A stretch of DNA of 64,000 nucleotides from Acidobacteriota bacterium. GTDB lineage: Bacteria; Acidobacteriota; Blastocatellia; RBC074. Position 1 is the stretch's first letter. Each line of letters starts with the position of its first letter. The position numbers and the translations under genes were made by a program. The notes beneath the pieces were generated by a model that was not told where the DNA came from, made no database searches, and was given only the letters and a program-made list of their open reading frames with translations. The stretch is from positions 61,491 through 125,490 of the forward strand of contig JAFDVL010000041.1 in assembly GCA_018268995.1 (NCBI GenBank), given 5' to 3'. This document shows, one piece after another, positions 10,201 through 17,577 of this stretch.

Positions 10201-10731
10201 GTCAGCTATCTGTACGAATTGCCGTTTGGCAAGAGCCGCAAGTTCGGCGGGAACGCGCCCGGATTGCTCAATGCCTTCATCGGCGGCTGGCAATTCAACG
10301 GCATCACGACGTTTGCGAGCGGCACGCCGTTGACGATCACGGCGAACAACACGGCTGGACTCTTCAATCCGTTGACGCGCCCGAACACCAACGGCAGAGA
10401 CGCTAACCTGAGCGGCAAGGTAGACGAACGGCTCAACAAATATTTCGACACGAGCGTCTACACCCAACCCGCTGCCTTCACCTTTGGCAATGTCGGCCCG
10501 ACAGTCAACATTCGTAATGACGGCATCAGGAATTTCGACCTGTCGTTATTCAAGCAATTCAACCCGCTGGAGCGGTTGGCGGTACAGTTCCGCGTGGAGG
10601 CATTGAATGGATTCAACACGCCGCGCTTTGGCTCGCCAAACACCAGTGTTACTTCAACGACCTTTGGGCAGATCACGACCCAGGCCAATTCGCCACGGCA
10701 ATTGCAGTTTGGGCTGAAATTGCTTTGGTAG
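7282..10731 (+). CDS. TonB-dependent receptor with carboxypeptidase-regulatory-like domain
   Basis: 1149-residue outer-membrane receptor of the Oar-like type abundant in Acidobacteriota. Order of parts: signal peptide (residues 1-19, ending near AIGIAAQ); an Ig-like carboxypeptidase-regulatory domain at about 22-105 beginning GSIVGTIKGADGAVIPNA; a plug region at about 115-240; and a long beta barrel ending in a terminal Trp (LQFGLKLLW), as outer-membrane proteins usually do. GGAGG lies 6 bases before the ATG. Such receptors import bulky ligands, often oligosaccharides, using TonB energy. The neighbours point to a sugar or sugar-acid ligand. Confidence 0.92.
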   Translation: MKKALSLFWLLCAAIGIAAQSNTGSIVGTIKGADGAVIPNAAVTITNQQTNFQYNVMTNGAGYYVSPPLPVGEYQVEAKISGFKTAVQSGITLQIQQTAVADFTLQVGALSDQVTITAETPVLETTSTTLGKVVDNRRILELPLNTRNVYSLIFLTPGVTGSIGNNYNSMGYSVNGARPTMMDTVIDGVTASFPTVNGFTGISVFPSVDAIQEFKVMGATYPAEFGRSLGSVLNVVFKSGTNQFHGSAYEFLRNSVFDSNNWFENRADRDLGSFKRSQFGGHATGPIIKNKTFFMGSYEGLRSRSFATSVFSVPTAAQRAGDFSQTFNQAGTLIALYNPFSTVGTVRQRFQCDAAGNALAPLANGTQPAGTPCNKIPTALMDPVALNAMKYYPLPNQAGAANTNANNYAASGSTQTNLDNYDFRVDHRFSDTKSFFLRYSHRYTEDVPLKAFPENLTIAEGRVIQENHARNVVAEYNHTLSPNMVLTGRIGFARTLFVFSNQGLGFKPSSLGLPAAIDGVVDREMFPRFGVAGMVNLGGNDHRFNAFMSYPFVATLSRTQGNHSWKYGGEARMIRVNVWEARSAGTFGFSAAFTQGPNPNTASNAAGLGFASFLLGAGTTGNTLIQGWKNVASHSMYYAGYVQDDWRVTQKLTLNLGVRYDYDSPRTERYNRMNFFDLNATSPLASKQTAFPNLKGGVSFVGVGSNPRHQYFKDTNNIAPRLGLAYQFDSKTVLRAGYAHIYGPSNQAAQGTVGPFGFRIEYPWQTTVNNGLTPFNLLRNPYPNGFRALPGAADGLLTQVGGNLESVLQDTITPWSQQWNLNIQRQLPWQMNLEVAYVGTRGLQLSRNGEGGLDLNQLHPQYLSLGSALNTSVPNPFFGLGTLGFFASANTTRAQLLRPYPQFTTLTPLYSSGASSNYHALQVSFGKRLSHGMMIDGNYTWSKNIEEGLTHQDSYNLRDSRGIATIDVAHRFVVSYLYELPFGKSRKFGGNAPGLLNAFIGGWQFNGITTFASGTPLTITANNTAGLFNPLTRPNTNGRDANLSGKVDERLNKYFDTSVYTQPAAFTFGNVGPTVNIRNDGIRNFDLSLFKQFNPLERLAVQFRVEALNGFNTPRFGSPNTSVTSTTFGQITTQANSPRQLQFGLKLLW

Positions 10732-10749
10732 TTGTACGAACCTAACCTT

Positions 10750-10801
10750 GTCCGATAAACTTTGGCCGACAAAATCGTCATCAAAGTTTATCGGACTTTT
10801 T
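10750..10801 (+). terminator. Rho-independent terminator
   Basis: Perfect 15-bp inverted repeat (10750-10764 with 10782-10796), 17-base loop, then five T at 10797-10801. It sits 18 bp after the receptor stop. The arm begins TCCGATAA, a word shared with the inverted repeat between hyaB and hyaC. Confidence 0.88.
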
Positions 10802-10858
10802 GCACTGGGTGATACGCGCAGTGCAGCTTACGATCTCGAATCCATCAGGAGCTAACAC

Positions 10859-12583
10859 TTGCACAAGAAAACCCCACAAGAATTACGTTCGTATCGTTGG
10901 TTGGGCGTCAATGATATGCGCTCGTTCGGTCATCGTTCCCGCGCTAAGCAGATGGGCTATGCCGAAGAAGATTACGCAGGCAAACCGATTATCGGAATTA
11001 TCAACACCTGGAGCGACCTGAACACTTGCCACAGTCATTTCCCGGAACGCGTCGAAGAAGTCAAACGCGGCGTGTGGCAGGCAGGAGGTTTCCCGGTCGA
11101 GTTGCCAGCCTTATCCATCACCGAAATTTTCATGAAGCCTTCGCCGATGATGTATCGGAATTTATTGGCGATGGAAGTCGAAGAACATCTCCGCAGCCAG
11201 CCGATTGATGGTGCAGTGCTGATGGGCGGATGTGATAAAACGACGCCCGGCCTGTTGATGGGCGCGATTTCGATGAACCTGCCTGCAATCTATCTGCCAG
11301 CCGGGCCAATGTTGCGCGGCAACTGGAACGGAAAGTATCTCGGCAGCGGCAGCGATGTGTGGAAGTATTGGGCCGAAAAATGTGCAGGAAATCTTTCCGA
11401 CGAGGAATGGAGTTCAATGGAAGATGGCATCGCGCGCTCTGCCGGTCATTGCATGACAATGGGAACGGCTTCGACGATGACTTCGATTGCTGAAACACTC
11501 GGCTTCACGTTGCCGGGCGCGGCTTCGATTCCAGCGGTGGATGCCAATCACTCACGAATGGCAACCGCGTGCGGGCGTCGGATCGTCGAAATGGTCTGGG
11601 AAGATTTGAAACCAACAGACATTTTGACGATTGAAGCCGTAGAAAATGCGATCACGGCAGATATGGCAATTGGTGGTTCGACGAATGCCATTATCCACCT
11701 GGTTGCAATCGCCGGGCGGGCGGGCATCAAATTGCCGTTGCCCAAATTTGATGAGATTTCTCAGCGCGTGCCGTTGATAGCCAACATCCGTCCCTCTGGC
11801 CAATATCTGATGGAAGATTTTTACTATGCGGGCGGCTTGCGCGCTTGCCTCAATCAAATTCGGAGCCTGCTGCATCTTGATGCCCTCACAGTCAATGGCA
11901 AGACGCTCGGCGAAAATATCGAAAGCGCCAAAGTCTTGAATGATGACGTCATTCGTTCAAGGGAAAATCCAGTCGTCGAAATCGGTGGCACCGCTGTTTT
12001 ATATGGCAATCTCGCGCCCAATGGTGCCGTCATCAAGCCTACTGCCTGCGACAAAAACCTGTGGCAACACACAGGGCGCGCCGTAGTTTTCAAAGACTAC
12101 AATGATATGAGCGCGCGCCTAAACGACGAGAATCTCGACGTTGACGAAACCTGCGTCTTGGTACTGCAAAATGCCGGGCCGCTCGGCGCACCGGGAATGC
12201 CGGAATGGGGAATGCTGCCATTGCCGAACAAGGTATTGAAAAAAGGCGTCCGCGATATGGTACGAATTTCTGATGCCAGAATGAGCGGCACATCGTACGG
12301 TGCCTGTGTATTGCATGTTTCGCCTGAAGCCTACGTCGGCGGCACACTGGCTTTTGTGCAGGATGGCGATCTGATTGAGTTGGATGTACCCCATCGCAAA
12401 TTGAATTTATTGGTCAGCGACGATGAGCTTGCCCAACGGCGCGCAGCCTGGGTCAAGCCGGAACGAAAATACGGACGTGGTTATGGTGCATTGTTCACCG
12501 AACGCGTCACACAAGCGCACGAAGGCTGCGACTTTGATTTTCTCCATGCTGGCGAACCAACACCGGAGCCTGAAATTCATTAA
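10859..12583 (+). CDS. IlvD/Edd family dehydratase (pentonate/arabonate type)
   Basis: 574 residues, the usual size of sugar-acid dehydratases in the dihydroxy-acid/phosphogluconate dehydratase family. They remove water from aldonates to give 2-keto-3-deoxy acids, using an Fe-S cluster and Mg. Three candidate cluster cysteines are visible: C57 (NTCHSHF), C125 (MGGCDKTTPG) and C198 (SAGHCMTMGTAST). The C-terminal DARMSGTSYG motif is intact. The RSYRWLGVNDMRSFGHRSR opening is closer to L-arabonate/xylonate dehydratases than to biosynthetic IlvD. The start is TTG with AGGAG 7 bases upstream. The exact sugar acid is unknown. Confidence 0.88.
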   Translation: MHKKTPQELRSYRWLGVNDMRSFGHRSRAKQMGYAEEDYAGKPIIGIINTWSDLNTCHSHFPERVEEVKRGVWQAGGFPVELPALSITEIFMKPSPMMYRNLLAMEVEEHLRSQPIDGAVLMGGCDKTTPGLLMGAISMNLPAIYLPAGPMLRGNWNGKYLGSGSDVWKYWAEKCAGNLSDEEWSSMEDGIARSAGHCMTMGTASTMTSIAETLGFTLPGAASIPAVDANHSRMATACGRRIVEMVWEDLKPTDILTIEAVENAITADMAIGGSTNAIIHLVAIAGRAGIKLPLPKFDEISQRVPLIANIRPSGQYLMEDFYYAGGLRACLNQIRSLLHLDALTVNGKTLGENIESAKVLNDDVIRSRENPVVEIGGTAVLYGNLAPNGAVIKPTACDKNLWQHTGRAVVFKDYNDMSARLNDENLDVDETCVLVLQNAGPLGAPGMPEWGMLPLPNKVLKKGVRDMVRISDARMSGTSYGACVLHVSPEAYVGGTLAFVQDGDLIELDVPHRKLNLLVSDDELAQRRAAWVKPERKYGRGYGALFTERVTQAHEGCDFDFLHAGEPTPEPEIH

Positions 12584-12595
12584 CCCGGAGTCCTT

Positions 12596-13606
12596 ATGAA
12601 AAGAATCGTAATCTGTTTCGATGGCACCTGGAATAAGCCTGCGGATGAAGCATTGCCCGCTGATCAACAGGTCGAAACCAACGTGCGACGCTTTTATGAA
12701 GCGGTTCTGAATCAGGGTGTAGATGGGGTCGAACAGGTGAAATGGTATGACGAAGGGGTAGGCACGAATTGGTATGATCGCTTTATTGGCGGAACAACAG
12801 GGGCAGGATTGGATTTTAATATTTTGCAGGGTTACAAGTTTCTCTCTGAAACCTATCAGGACGGAGATGAAGTGTACATCCTGGGCTTTAGTCGCGGTGC
12901 GTACACTGCGCGCAGCCTGGTCGGGATAGTGCGCAATTGCGGCGTGCTGAATGACCCGTCTATGTTCACGCTGGGGATGGCATATGGGATTTACCGGACG
13001 CGCGATGACAGCCCCGATTCCCTGGCCGCGCGATTATTTCGGAAGATGCACTCCAAAGACATTCCAATCAAATTTGTGGGAGTTTGGGATACTGTCGGAG
13101 CACTTGGATTGCCATTGGATCTGCTCAGAAATTTCAATCTGAAACTGTATGAGTTCCACGACACGCAACTCAGCCGCATCGTGGAGAATGCTTATCACGC
13201 CGTCGCAGTGGATGAACATCGTCGTGACTATGATGTTTGTCTCTGGTCGCCAACGGAAAAGCCGCATCAGACCATCGAACAACGTTGGTTCACCGGGGCA
13301 CATTCAAACGTTGGAGGAGGATACTCGGATCGAAAGCTTTCTGATATTCCATTGGCCTGGATGATGGAAAAAGCATCAGCATTGGGGTTGACACTGACAC
13401 CATTTACCAGCAGTGCCCAAAATTATCTGGCAGCACTTAGTGATTCGTATGCTGGTTTTCTGCGTGGTGAATATGCCAAACTTCACCCACGATATTATCG
13501 CCCGATTTGCCGCACGCAATTTGGCAATGAAATTGTGGATGAATCTGTCACCAAACGCAGGCAGGAACTGGCGGATTACAGCCCCAACAATTCCGGATTA
13601 GTCTAA
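12596..13606 (+). CDS. DUF2235 alpha/beta hydrolase
   Basis: 336 residues matching DUF2235, the hydrolase domain also found in Tle1-type phospholipase effectors. The opening KRIVICFDGTWNKP is diagnostic. The nucleophile elbow is GFSRGAYTAR with Ser in G-x-S-x-G, and DTVGALG and a late WFTGAHSNVGGGY segment are also conserved. There is no signal peptide. It follows the dehydratase by 12 bp, so it is probably co-transcribed. No type VI secretion genes are near, so a housekeeping esterase or lipase role is as likely as an effector role. Function is not assigned. Confidence 0.85.
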   Translation: MKRIVICFDGTWNKPADEALPADQQVETNVRRFYEAVLNQGVDGVEQVKWYDEGVGTNWYDRFIGGTTGAGLDFNILQGYKFLSETYQDGDEVYILGFSRGAYTARSLVGIVRNCGVLNDPSMFTLGMAYGIYRTRDDSPDSLAARLFRKMHSKDIPIKFVGVWDTVGALGLPLDLLRNFNLKLYEFHDTQLSRIVENAYHAVAVDEHRRDYDVCLWSPTEKPHQTIEQRWFTGAHSNVGGGYSDRKLSDIPLAWMMEKASALGLTLTPFTSSAQNYLAALSDSYAGFLRGEYAKLHPRYYRPICRTQFGNEIVDESVTKRRQELADYSPNNSGLV

Positions 13607-13628
13607 CCAAAAGTAAAATTTCGGCGTT

Positions 13629-13661
13629 GGGGAATTCCCACGATAGAGGGGAATTTCCACG
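13629..13661 (+). repeat. Twin palindromic direct repeat upstream of hyaA
   Basis: Two 14-base copies of GGGGAATTYCCACG at 13629-13642 and 13648-13661 differ at one base and lie 19 bp apart. The first contains the perfect palindrome GGGAATTCCC. They lie about 75-105 bp upstream of a sigma-54 promoter candidate, where enhancer-binding activators usually bind. The role is inferred. Confidence 0.55.
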
Positions 13662-13734
13662 CTGAATTGCGGATTCTCACTCAAAAACAACTCATATTCT
13701 CCAACTTCAATCCGCCTCAGAGATGTGGAGCAAC

Positions 13735-13750
13735 TGGAACAACAGTTGCT
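13735..13750 (+). promoter_or_regulatory. Candidate sigma-54 (RpoN) promoter of hyaABCD
   Basis: TGGAACAACAGTTGCT matches the -24/-12 consensus TGGCAC-N5-TTGCW except at two positions, and keeps the essential GG-N10-GC spacing (13736-13737 and 13748-13749). Transcription would begin near 13762 and leave a leader of about 140 bases before hyaA. Sigma-54 control of uptake hydrogenases is known in several Proteobacteria; in this organism it is a prediction. Confidence 0.55.
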
Positions 13751-13903
13751 CTGTCACGTGCAGGCTTATAGAACTGATTTGGGTATGATCATCCTGTGGA
13801 GGCCCTGTGAGGATTGGTTTTATAAGCCAGAGGTTATCGCGCAACGATCTTGTTATTCGAATCATAATCCCATCCCAGTTGTTGCCTCAGGAAAGGAGGC
13901 TTC

Positions 13904-15031
13904 ATGTCTCGTCCATCGAATCCAACGCTCTGGCAAGCGATGCAGAACAAAGGATATTCGCGTCGTGATTTTCTACATTTTTGCGGCGTGGCAGCGGCGG
14001 TTGCCGGGTTAGAAATGACCAGTCTGGATACTGTCGTACAGGCATTTGAAAAGAAGCCTCGCCCGCCTGTCATCTGGCTGCACTTTCAGGAATGCACTTG
14101 TTGCAGTGAATCCTTCATCCGAGCGTCACATCCGGTTGTCGCCGACATCCTGTTTGATTATTTATCACTGGACTACACCGAAACCCTGATTGCAGCTGCT
14201 GGCCATCAGGCAGAAAAATGCCGGGATGACACGATCAAGAATGCGGCTGGGCAATATATCCTGCTGGTCGAAGGTTCAGTGCCAATGAAGGATGATGGCA
14301 TTTATTGCATGATCGGCGGACGTTCTTCCGAAGATATTCTCAAGACTGCCGCCAAAGATGCCGCCGCAATCATCGCCTGGGGCAGTTGTGCGTCGAATGG
14401 ATGTATTCAAAGTGCGAAACCGAATCCCACCAACGCCACGCCGATTCATAAAATCATCAACAAGCCGGTCATCAATGTTCCCGGCTGTCCGCCCATCGCC
14501 GATGTGATGACGGGTGTTGTCACGCACTTGCTGGTGTTTGGGCGTTTGCCTGAGTTGGATAGTCAAGGCCGCCCCAAAGAATTTTACGGCAGACGCGTGC
14601 ATGACACCTGCTATCGGCGGCCTTACTACGATGCTGGACTATTCGTTGAGTCCTTTGATGACGATGCTGCGCGGAAAGGATATTGCCTTTACAAAATGGG
14701 ATGTCGCGGCCCATCAACCTACAATGCCTGCGCGGTCACTAAGTGGAATGGTGGCGTCAGCTATCCAATTCAATCTGGTCACGGTTGCATCGGCTGTGCT
14801 GAAGCCGGATTCTGGGACAACGGCCCCTTCTATCAACACCTCCCCGCCTTCCCCGGCTTTGGCATAGAGACCACAGCAGACCGCATCGGCACAATTGCGG
14901 GCGCGGCAGCATTGGGCGGCGCGGCGGTTCATGCAGTAGCTTCAAATATACGGAAACGACAGTTGCTCGCTGAACTTAACAACGAGCAATTCACCGAAGA
15001 AGGAGAAAAGAAAGAAGGAGGTGAACAATAA
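13904..15031 (+). CDS. hyaA: Uptake [NiFe]-hydrogenase small subunit, O2-tolerant type
   Basis: 375-residue electron-transfer subunit of a group 1 membrane-bound hydrogenase. A Tat signal is present (S19-R-R-D-F-L24, then a hydrophobic stretch), so the folded enzyme is exported. The proximal cluster region reads C64-T-C66-C67 and C162-A-S-N-G-C167. C66 and C167 match the two extra cysteines that give O2-tolerant enzymes a [4Fe-3S] cluster; standard enzymes have Gly there. Distal-cluster ligands H233, C236, C261 and C267 and medial C276, C295 and C298 are present. A C-terminal hydrophobic helix (about 324-347) would anchor the complex. AGGAGG precedes the ATG. The stop overlaps the hyaB start by one base. 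Confidence 0.96.
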   Translation: MSRPSNPTLWQAMQNKGYSRRDFLHFCGVAAAVAGLEMTSLDTVVQAFEKKPRPPVIWLHFQECTCCSESFIRASHPVVADILFDYLSLDYTETLIAAAGHQAEKCRDDTIKNAAGQYILLVEGSVPMKDDGIYCMIGGRSSEDILKTAAKDAAAIIAWGSCASNGCIQSAKPNPTNATPIHKIINKPVINVPGCPPIADVMTGVVTHLLVFGRLPELDSQGRPKEFYGRRVHDTCYRRPYYDAGLFVESFDDDAARKGYCLYKMGCRGPSTYNACAVTKWNGGVSYPIQSGHGCIGCAEAGFWDNGPFYQHLPAFPGFGIETTADRIGTIAGAAALGGAAVHAVASNIRKRQLLAELNNEQFTEEGEKKEGGEQ

Positions 15032-16746
15032 TGGCACGCGTTGTTGTTGATCCGATCACCCGTATTGAAGGACATCTGCGCATCGAAGCTGTCATCGAAG
15101 GCGGCAAAATCAATGATGCGTACAGTTCCGGCACGATGGTGCGAGGCTTCGAGAAAATCCTGAAAGGCCGCGACCCGCGCGATGCCTGGGCTTTTGTCGA
15201 ACGCGCCTGTGGCGTTTGCACCACGGTTCACGCACTGGCGAGCGTACGCGCGGTTGAAGATGCGCTCAAAATCTCCGTACCAAAGAACGCTGAGTTAATT
15301 CGCAATCTGATGTTTTGTGCGCAAACTGTCCACGATCACGTAGTTCATTTCTATCATCTGCATGCGTTGGATTGGGTGGATGTTGTCAGCGCGCTCAAGG
15401 CTAATCCTGAAGAGACAGCGATTCTGGCGCAATCGCTTTCGTCGTGGCCGAAAAGTTCGCGCGGATATTTTGCGGACTTGCAAAAACGACTGAAAGGTTT
15501 TGTCGAAAGTGGCCAGCTCGGAATTTTTGCCAATGGCTATTGGGGACATTCCGCGTACAAACTTTCACCGGATGTGAATCTGCTGGCGGTTGCCCATTAT
15601 CTGGAAGCGCTGGAATGGCAAAAGGAAATCGTCAAGATTCACGCGATATTTGGCGGCAAGAATCCGCACCCAAATTACCTGGTTGGCGGAGTTCCCTGCT
15701 CCATCAATCTGGACGAAGTCAACGCGATCAATACGGAACGGCTCAATCAAGTGGGCGCGATCATCAAAGACGCCATGAATTTCGTCGAACAGGTATACAT
15801 CCCAGACCTGTTGGCAATTGCAAGTTTCTATAAAGACTGGGGTGCAATTGGTGGCGGCCTAAAGAATTATCTGACATACGGCGACTTGCCGACGAATGGA
15901 TACAACCATCCCGAATCGTTCAAATTCGCGCGCGGAGCAATTCTCAATCGAAATCTCAACGAAGTTCACGAAGTCAACGGAACCAATGCGGAAGAGATCA
16001 AAGAATACATTTCGCATTCCTGGTACAAGTATTCCGTTGGCGACGACAAAGGCTTGCATCCGTGGGCGGGCGAGACAGAATTCAACTTCACCGGGCCAAA
16101 ACCGCCGTTTGAGCAACTCAATGTCGAAGGCAAATATTCGTGGCTCAAGACGCCGCGATGGAAAGAAAACCCAATGGAAGTCGGGCCATTGGCGCGTTTG
16201 TTGGTTTGCTATGCCAAAGGCAATGCCGAGGTAAAAGAGGTCATCACAGAAGCCCTGACAAAATTGAATGTCCCGCTTGAGGCGTTGTTCTCGACGCTGG
16301 GACGGACGGCAGCGCGCGGGTTGGAAACCAAGCTGGTCGTGCGTTGGATGAAGGGGTTTTACGATGACTTGATTGCCAACATCAAAGCGGGTGATGTCAG
16401 CACGTTCACCCGCGAGAAATGGGAACCATCCACCTGGCCCGCTTCGTGCGAAGGTGTCGGAATGTCAGAAGCTCCGCGCGGCGCACTAGCACATTGGATA
16501 CGAATCAAAGAGCAAAAAATTGACAACTATCAGTTGGTCGTTCCCAGCACCTGGAATGCTTCGCCGCGCGATGCCAAAGGCCAGCGGTCGGCATATGAAG
16601 AAGCGCTGCTTGGCACTCCTGTCGCCAACAATGAGCAACCAGTTGAAATTCTGCGCACGATTCATTCGTTCGACCCATGTCTTGCCTGTGCCGTGCATTT
16701 GTACGATCCCGATGGCAAGCATATTCATCAGGTGCAGTTTTATTAA
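15031..16746 (+). CDS. hyaB: Uptake [NiFe]-hydrogenase large subunit
   Basis: 571-residue catalytic subunit. The N-terminal nickel pair is C60-G-V-C63 within ERACGVCTTVHAL. The C-terminal pair is C550 and C553 in DPCLACAVH. The 15 residues after H556 form the peptide that a HyaD-type protease removes after nickel insertion, so the subunit is made as a precursor. It starts on the last base of the hyaA stop. No hyp genes for metal-centre assembly are in the window; they must lie elsewhere. Confidence 0.96.
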   Translation: MARVVVDPITRIEGHLRIEAVIEGGKINDAYSSGTMVRGFEKILKGRDPRDAWAFVERACGVCTTVHALASVRAVEDALKISVPKNAELIRNLMFCAQTVHDHVVHFYHLHALDWVDVVSALKANPEETAILAQSLSSWPKSSRGYFADLQKRLKGFVESGQLGIFANGYWGHSAYKLSPDVNLLAVAHYLEALEWQKEIVKIHAIFGGKNPHPNYLVGGVPCSINLDEVNAINTERLNQVGAIIKDAMNFVEQVYIPDLLAIASFYKDWGAIGGGLKNYLTYGDLPTNGYNHPESFKFARGAILNRNLNEVHEVNGTNAEEIKEYISHSWYKYSVGDDKGLHPWAGETEFNFTGPKPPFEQLNVEGKYSWLKTPRWKENPMEVGPLARLLVCYAKGNAEVKEVITEALTKLNVPLEALFSTLGRTAARGLETKLVVRWMKGFYDDLIANIKAGDVSTFTREKWEPSTWPASCEGVGMSEAPRGALAHWIRIKEQKIDNYQLVVPSTWNASPRDAKGQRSAYEEALLGTPVANNEQPVEILRTIHSFDPCLACAVHLYDPDGKHIHQVQFY

Positions 16747-16750
16747 CGGT

Positions 16751-16826
16751 TTCCGATAAGCTGCAAGAAAAAATGACCAAGCGGTCATTTGGTAAAAACG
16801 CTGGACTAGTTTGCAGCTTATCGGAA
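16751..16826. repeat. Nested inverted repeat between hyaB and hyaC
   Basis: Perfect 16-bp arms (16751-16766 and 16811-16826) enclose a second perfect 8-bp stem with a 4-base loop (16771-16778 and 16783-16790). The outer arms contain TCCGATAA, as does the terminator at 10750. There is no clear T tract, so it may tune transcript stability or the expression of hyaC relative to hyaAB. Confidence 0.75.
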
Positions 16827-16845
16827 TCTTTCAAGGAGGCGCGCC

Positions 16846-17577
16846 GTGGAAACCTCAACCCAGCCGGAATCAGGTCGGCATTTATATCGTCATCAAATTC
16901 CGATTACCGTCGCGGCGTTCGTTCGTGTGTATGTTTGGGAAATCCCGGTGCGCCTTTTCCACTGGGTAAATGCAATCTGCATCGTGACCTTGATCGCCAC
17001 AGGCTACGTCATTGGCAACCCGCAAGCTGTTTTCTATGCCAATGAAGCCTACCAACTGTATTGGTTTGGCACCGTTCGATTCGTCCATTTTGCCGCGGCG
17101 TATATTTTCTTTTTCAATTACCTCTTTCGCATTTACTGGGCCTTTGTCGGCAATCAATATTCCCGCTGGTACAACTACGTCCCACTGAAGAAATGGCAAT
17201 GGCTGGAAATTCTTGAGGTTTTTCGCGTAGACATTTTCCAGTTGAAATTAAAACGCGCGCTGGAACTTGGGCATAACGCGCTGGCCGCCGTCAGCTATCT
17301 TGCGCTCTTTCTCCTTTTCCTATTTCAAGTAGCGACAGGATTTGCCCTGTATGGCGAAATGAGTTCATCGTGGCTGCCTAAACTTTTTCGCTGGGTAACT
17401 CCGTTGATGGGTGGTGAATTAGCCGTTCGTCAATGGCATCACATCGCGATGTGGGCGTTTGTGCTGTTCATCATCATGCACGTTTACATCGTGTTTTATC
17501 ACGATTACGTCGAAGCCAAAGGCACCACTTCCTCGATCATCAATGGCTGGAAATTCAGACGTGAAGATGAATTGTGA
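16846..17577 (+). CDS. hyaC: Hydrogenase b-type cytochrome subunit
   Basis: 243-residue membrane protein that anchors the hydrogenase and passes its electrons to the quinone pool through two b-haems. Four hydrophobic segments are visible, opening with VRVYVWEIPVRLFHWVNAIC, the family signature with a haem-ligating His. Other candidate haem histidines are in the GHNALAAVSY region and in RQWHHIAMW. The start is GTG with AAGGAGG 6 bases upstream. It follows hyaB after a nested inverted repeat, and its end overlaps hyaD. Confidence 0.94.
   Translation: METSTQPESGRHLYRHQIPITVAAFVRVYVWEIPVRLFHWVNAICIVTLIATGYVIGNPQAVFYANEAYQLYWFGTVRFVHFAAAYIFFFNYLFRIYWAFVGNQYSRWYNYVPLKKWQWLEILEVFRVDIFQLKLKRALELGHNALAAVSYLALFLLFLFQVATGFALYGEMSSSWLPKLFRWVTPLMGGELAVRQWHHIAMWAFVLFIIMHVYIVFYHDYVEAKGTTSSIINGWKFRREDEL

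Noticed and set aside
12596..13606. Type VI secretion lipase effector (Tle1)
   Set aside because: No VgrG, PAAR, immunity or secretion genes nearby; the neighbours are metabolic.
13904..15031. Group 1h (atmospheric H2-scavenging) hydrogenase
   Set aside because: The Tat signal, the CTCC and Cys167 pattern, the HyaC subunit and the HyaD partner fit the 1d-like membrane-bound type better.
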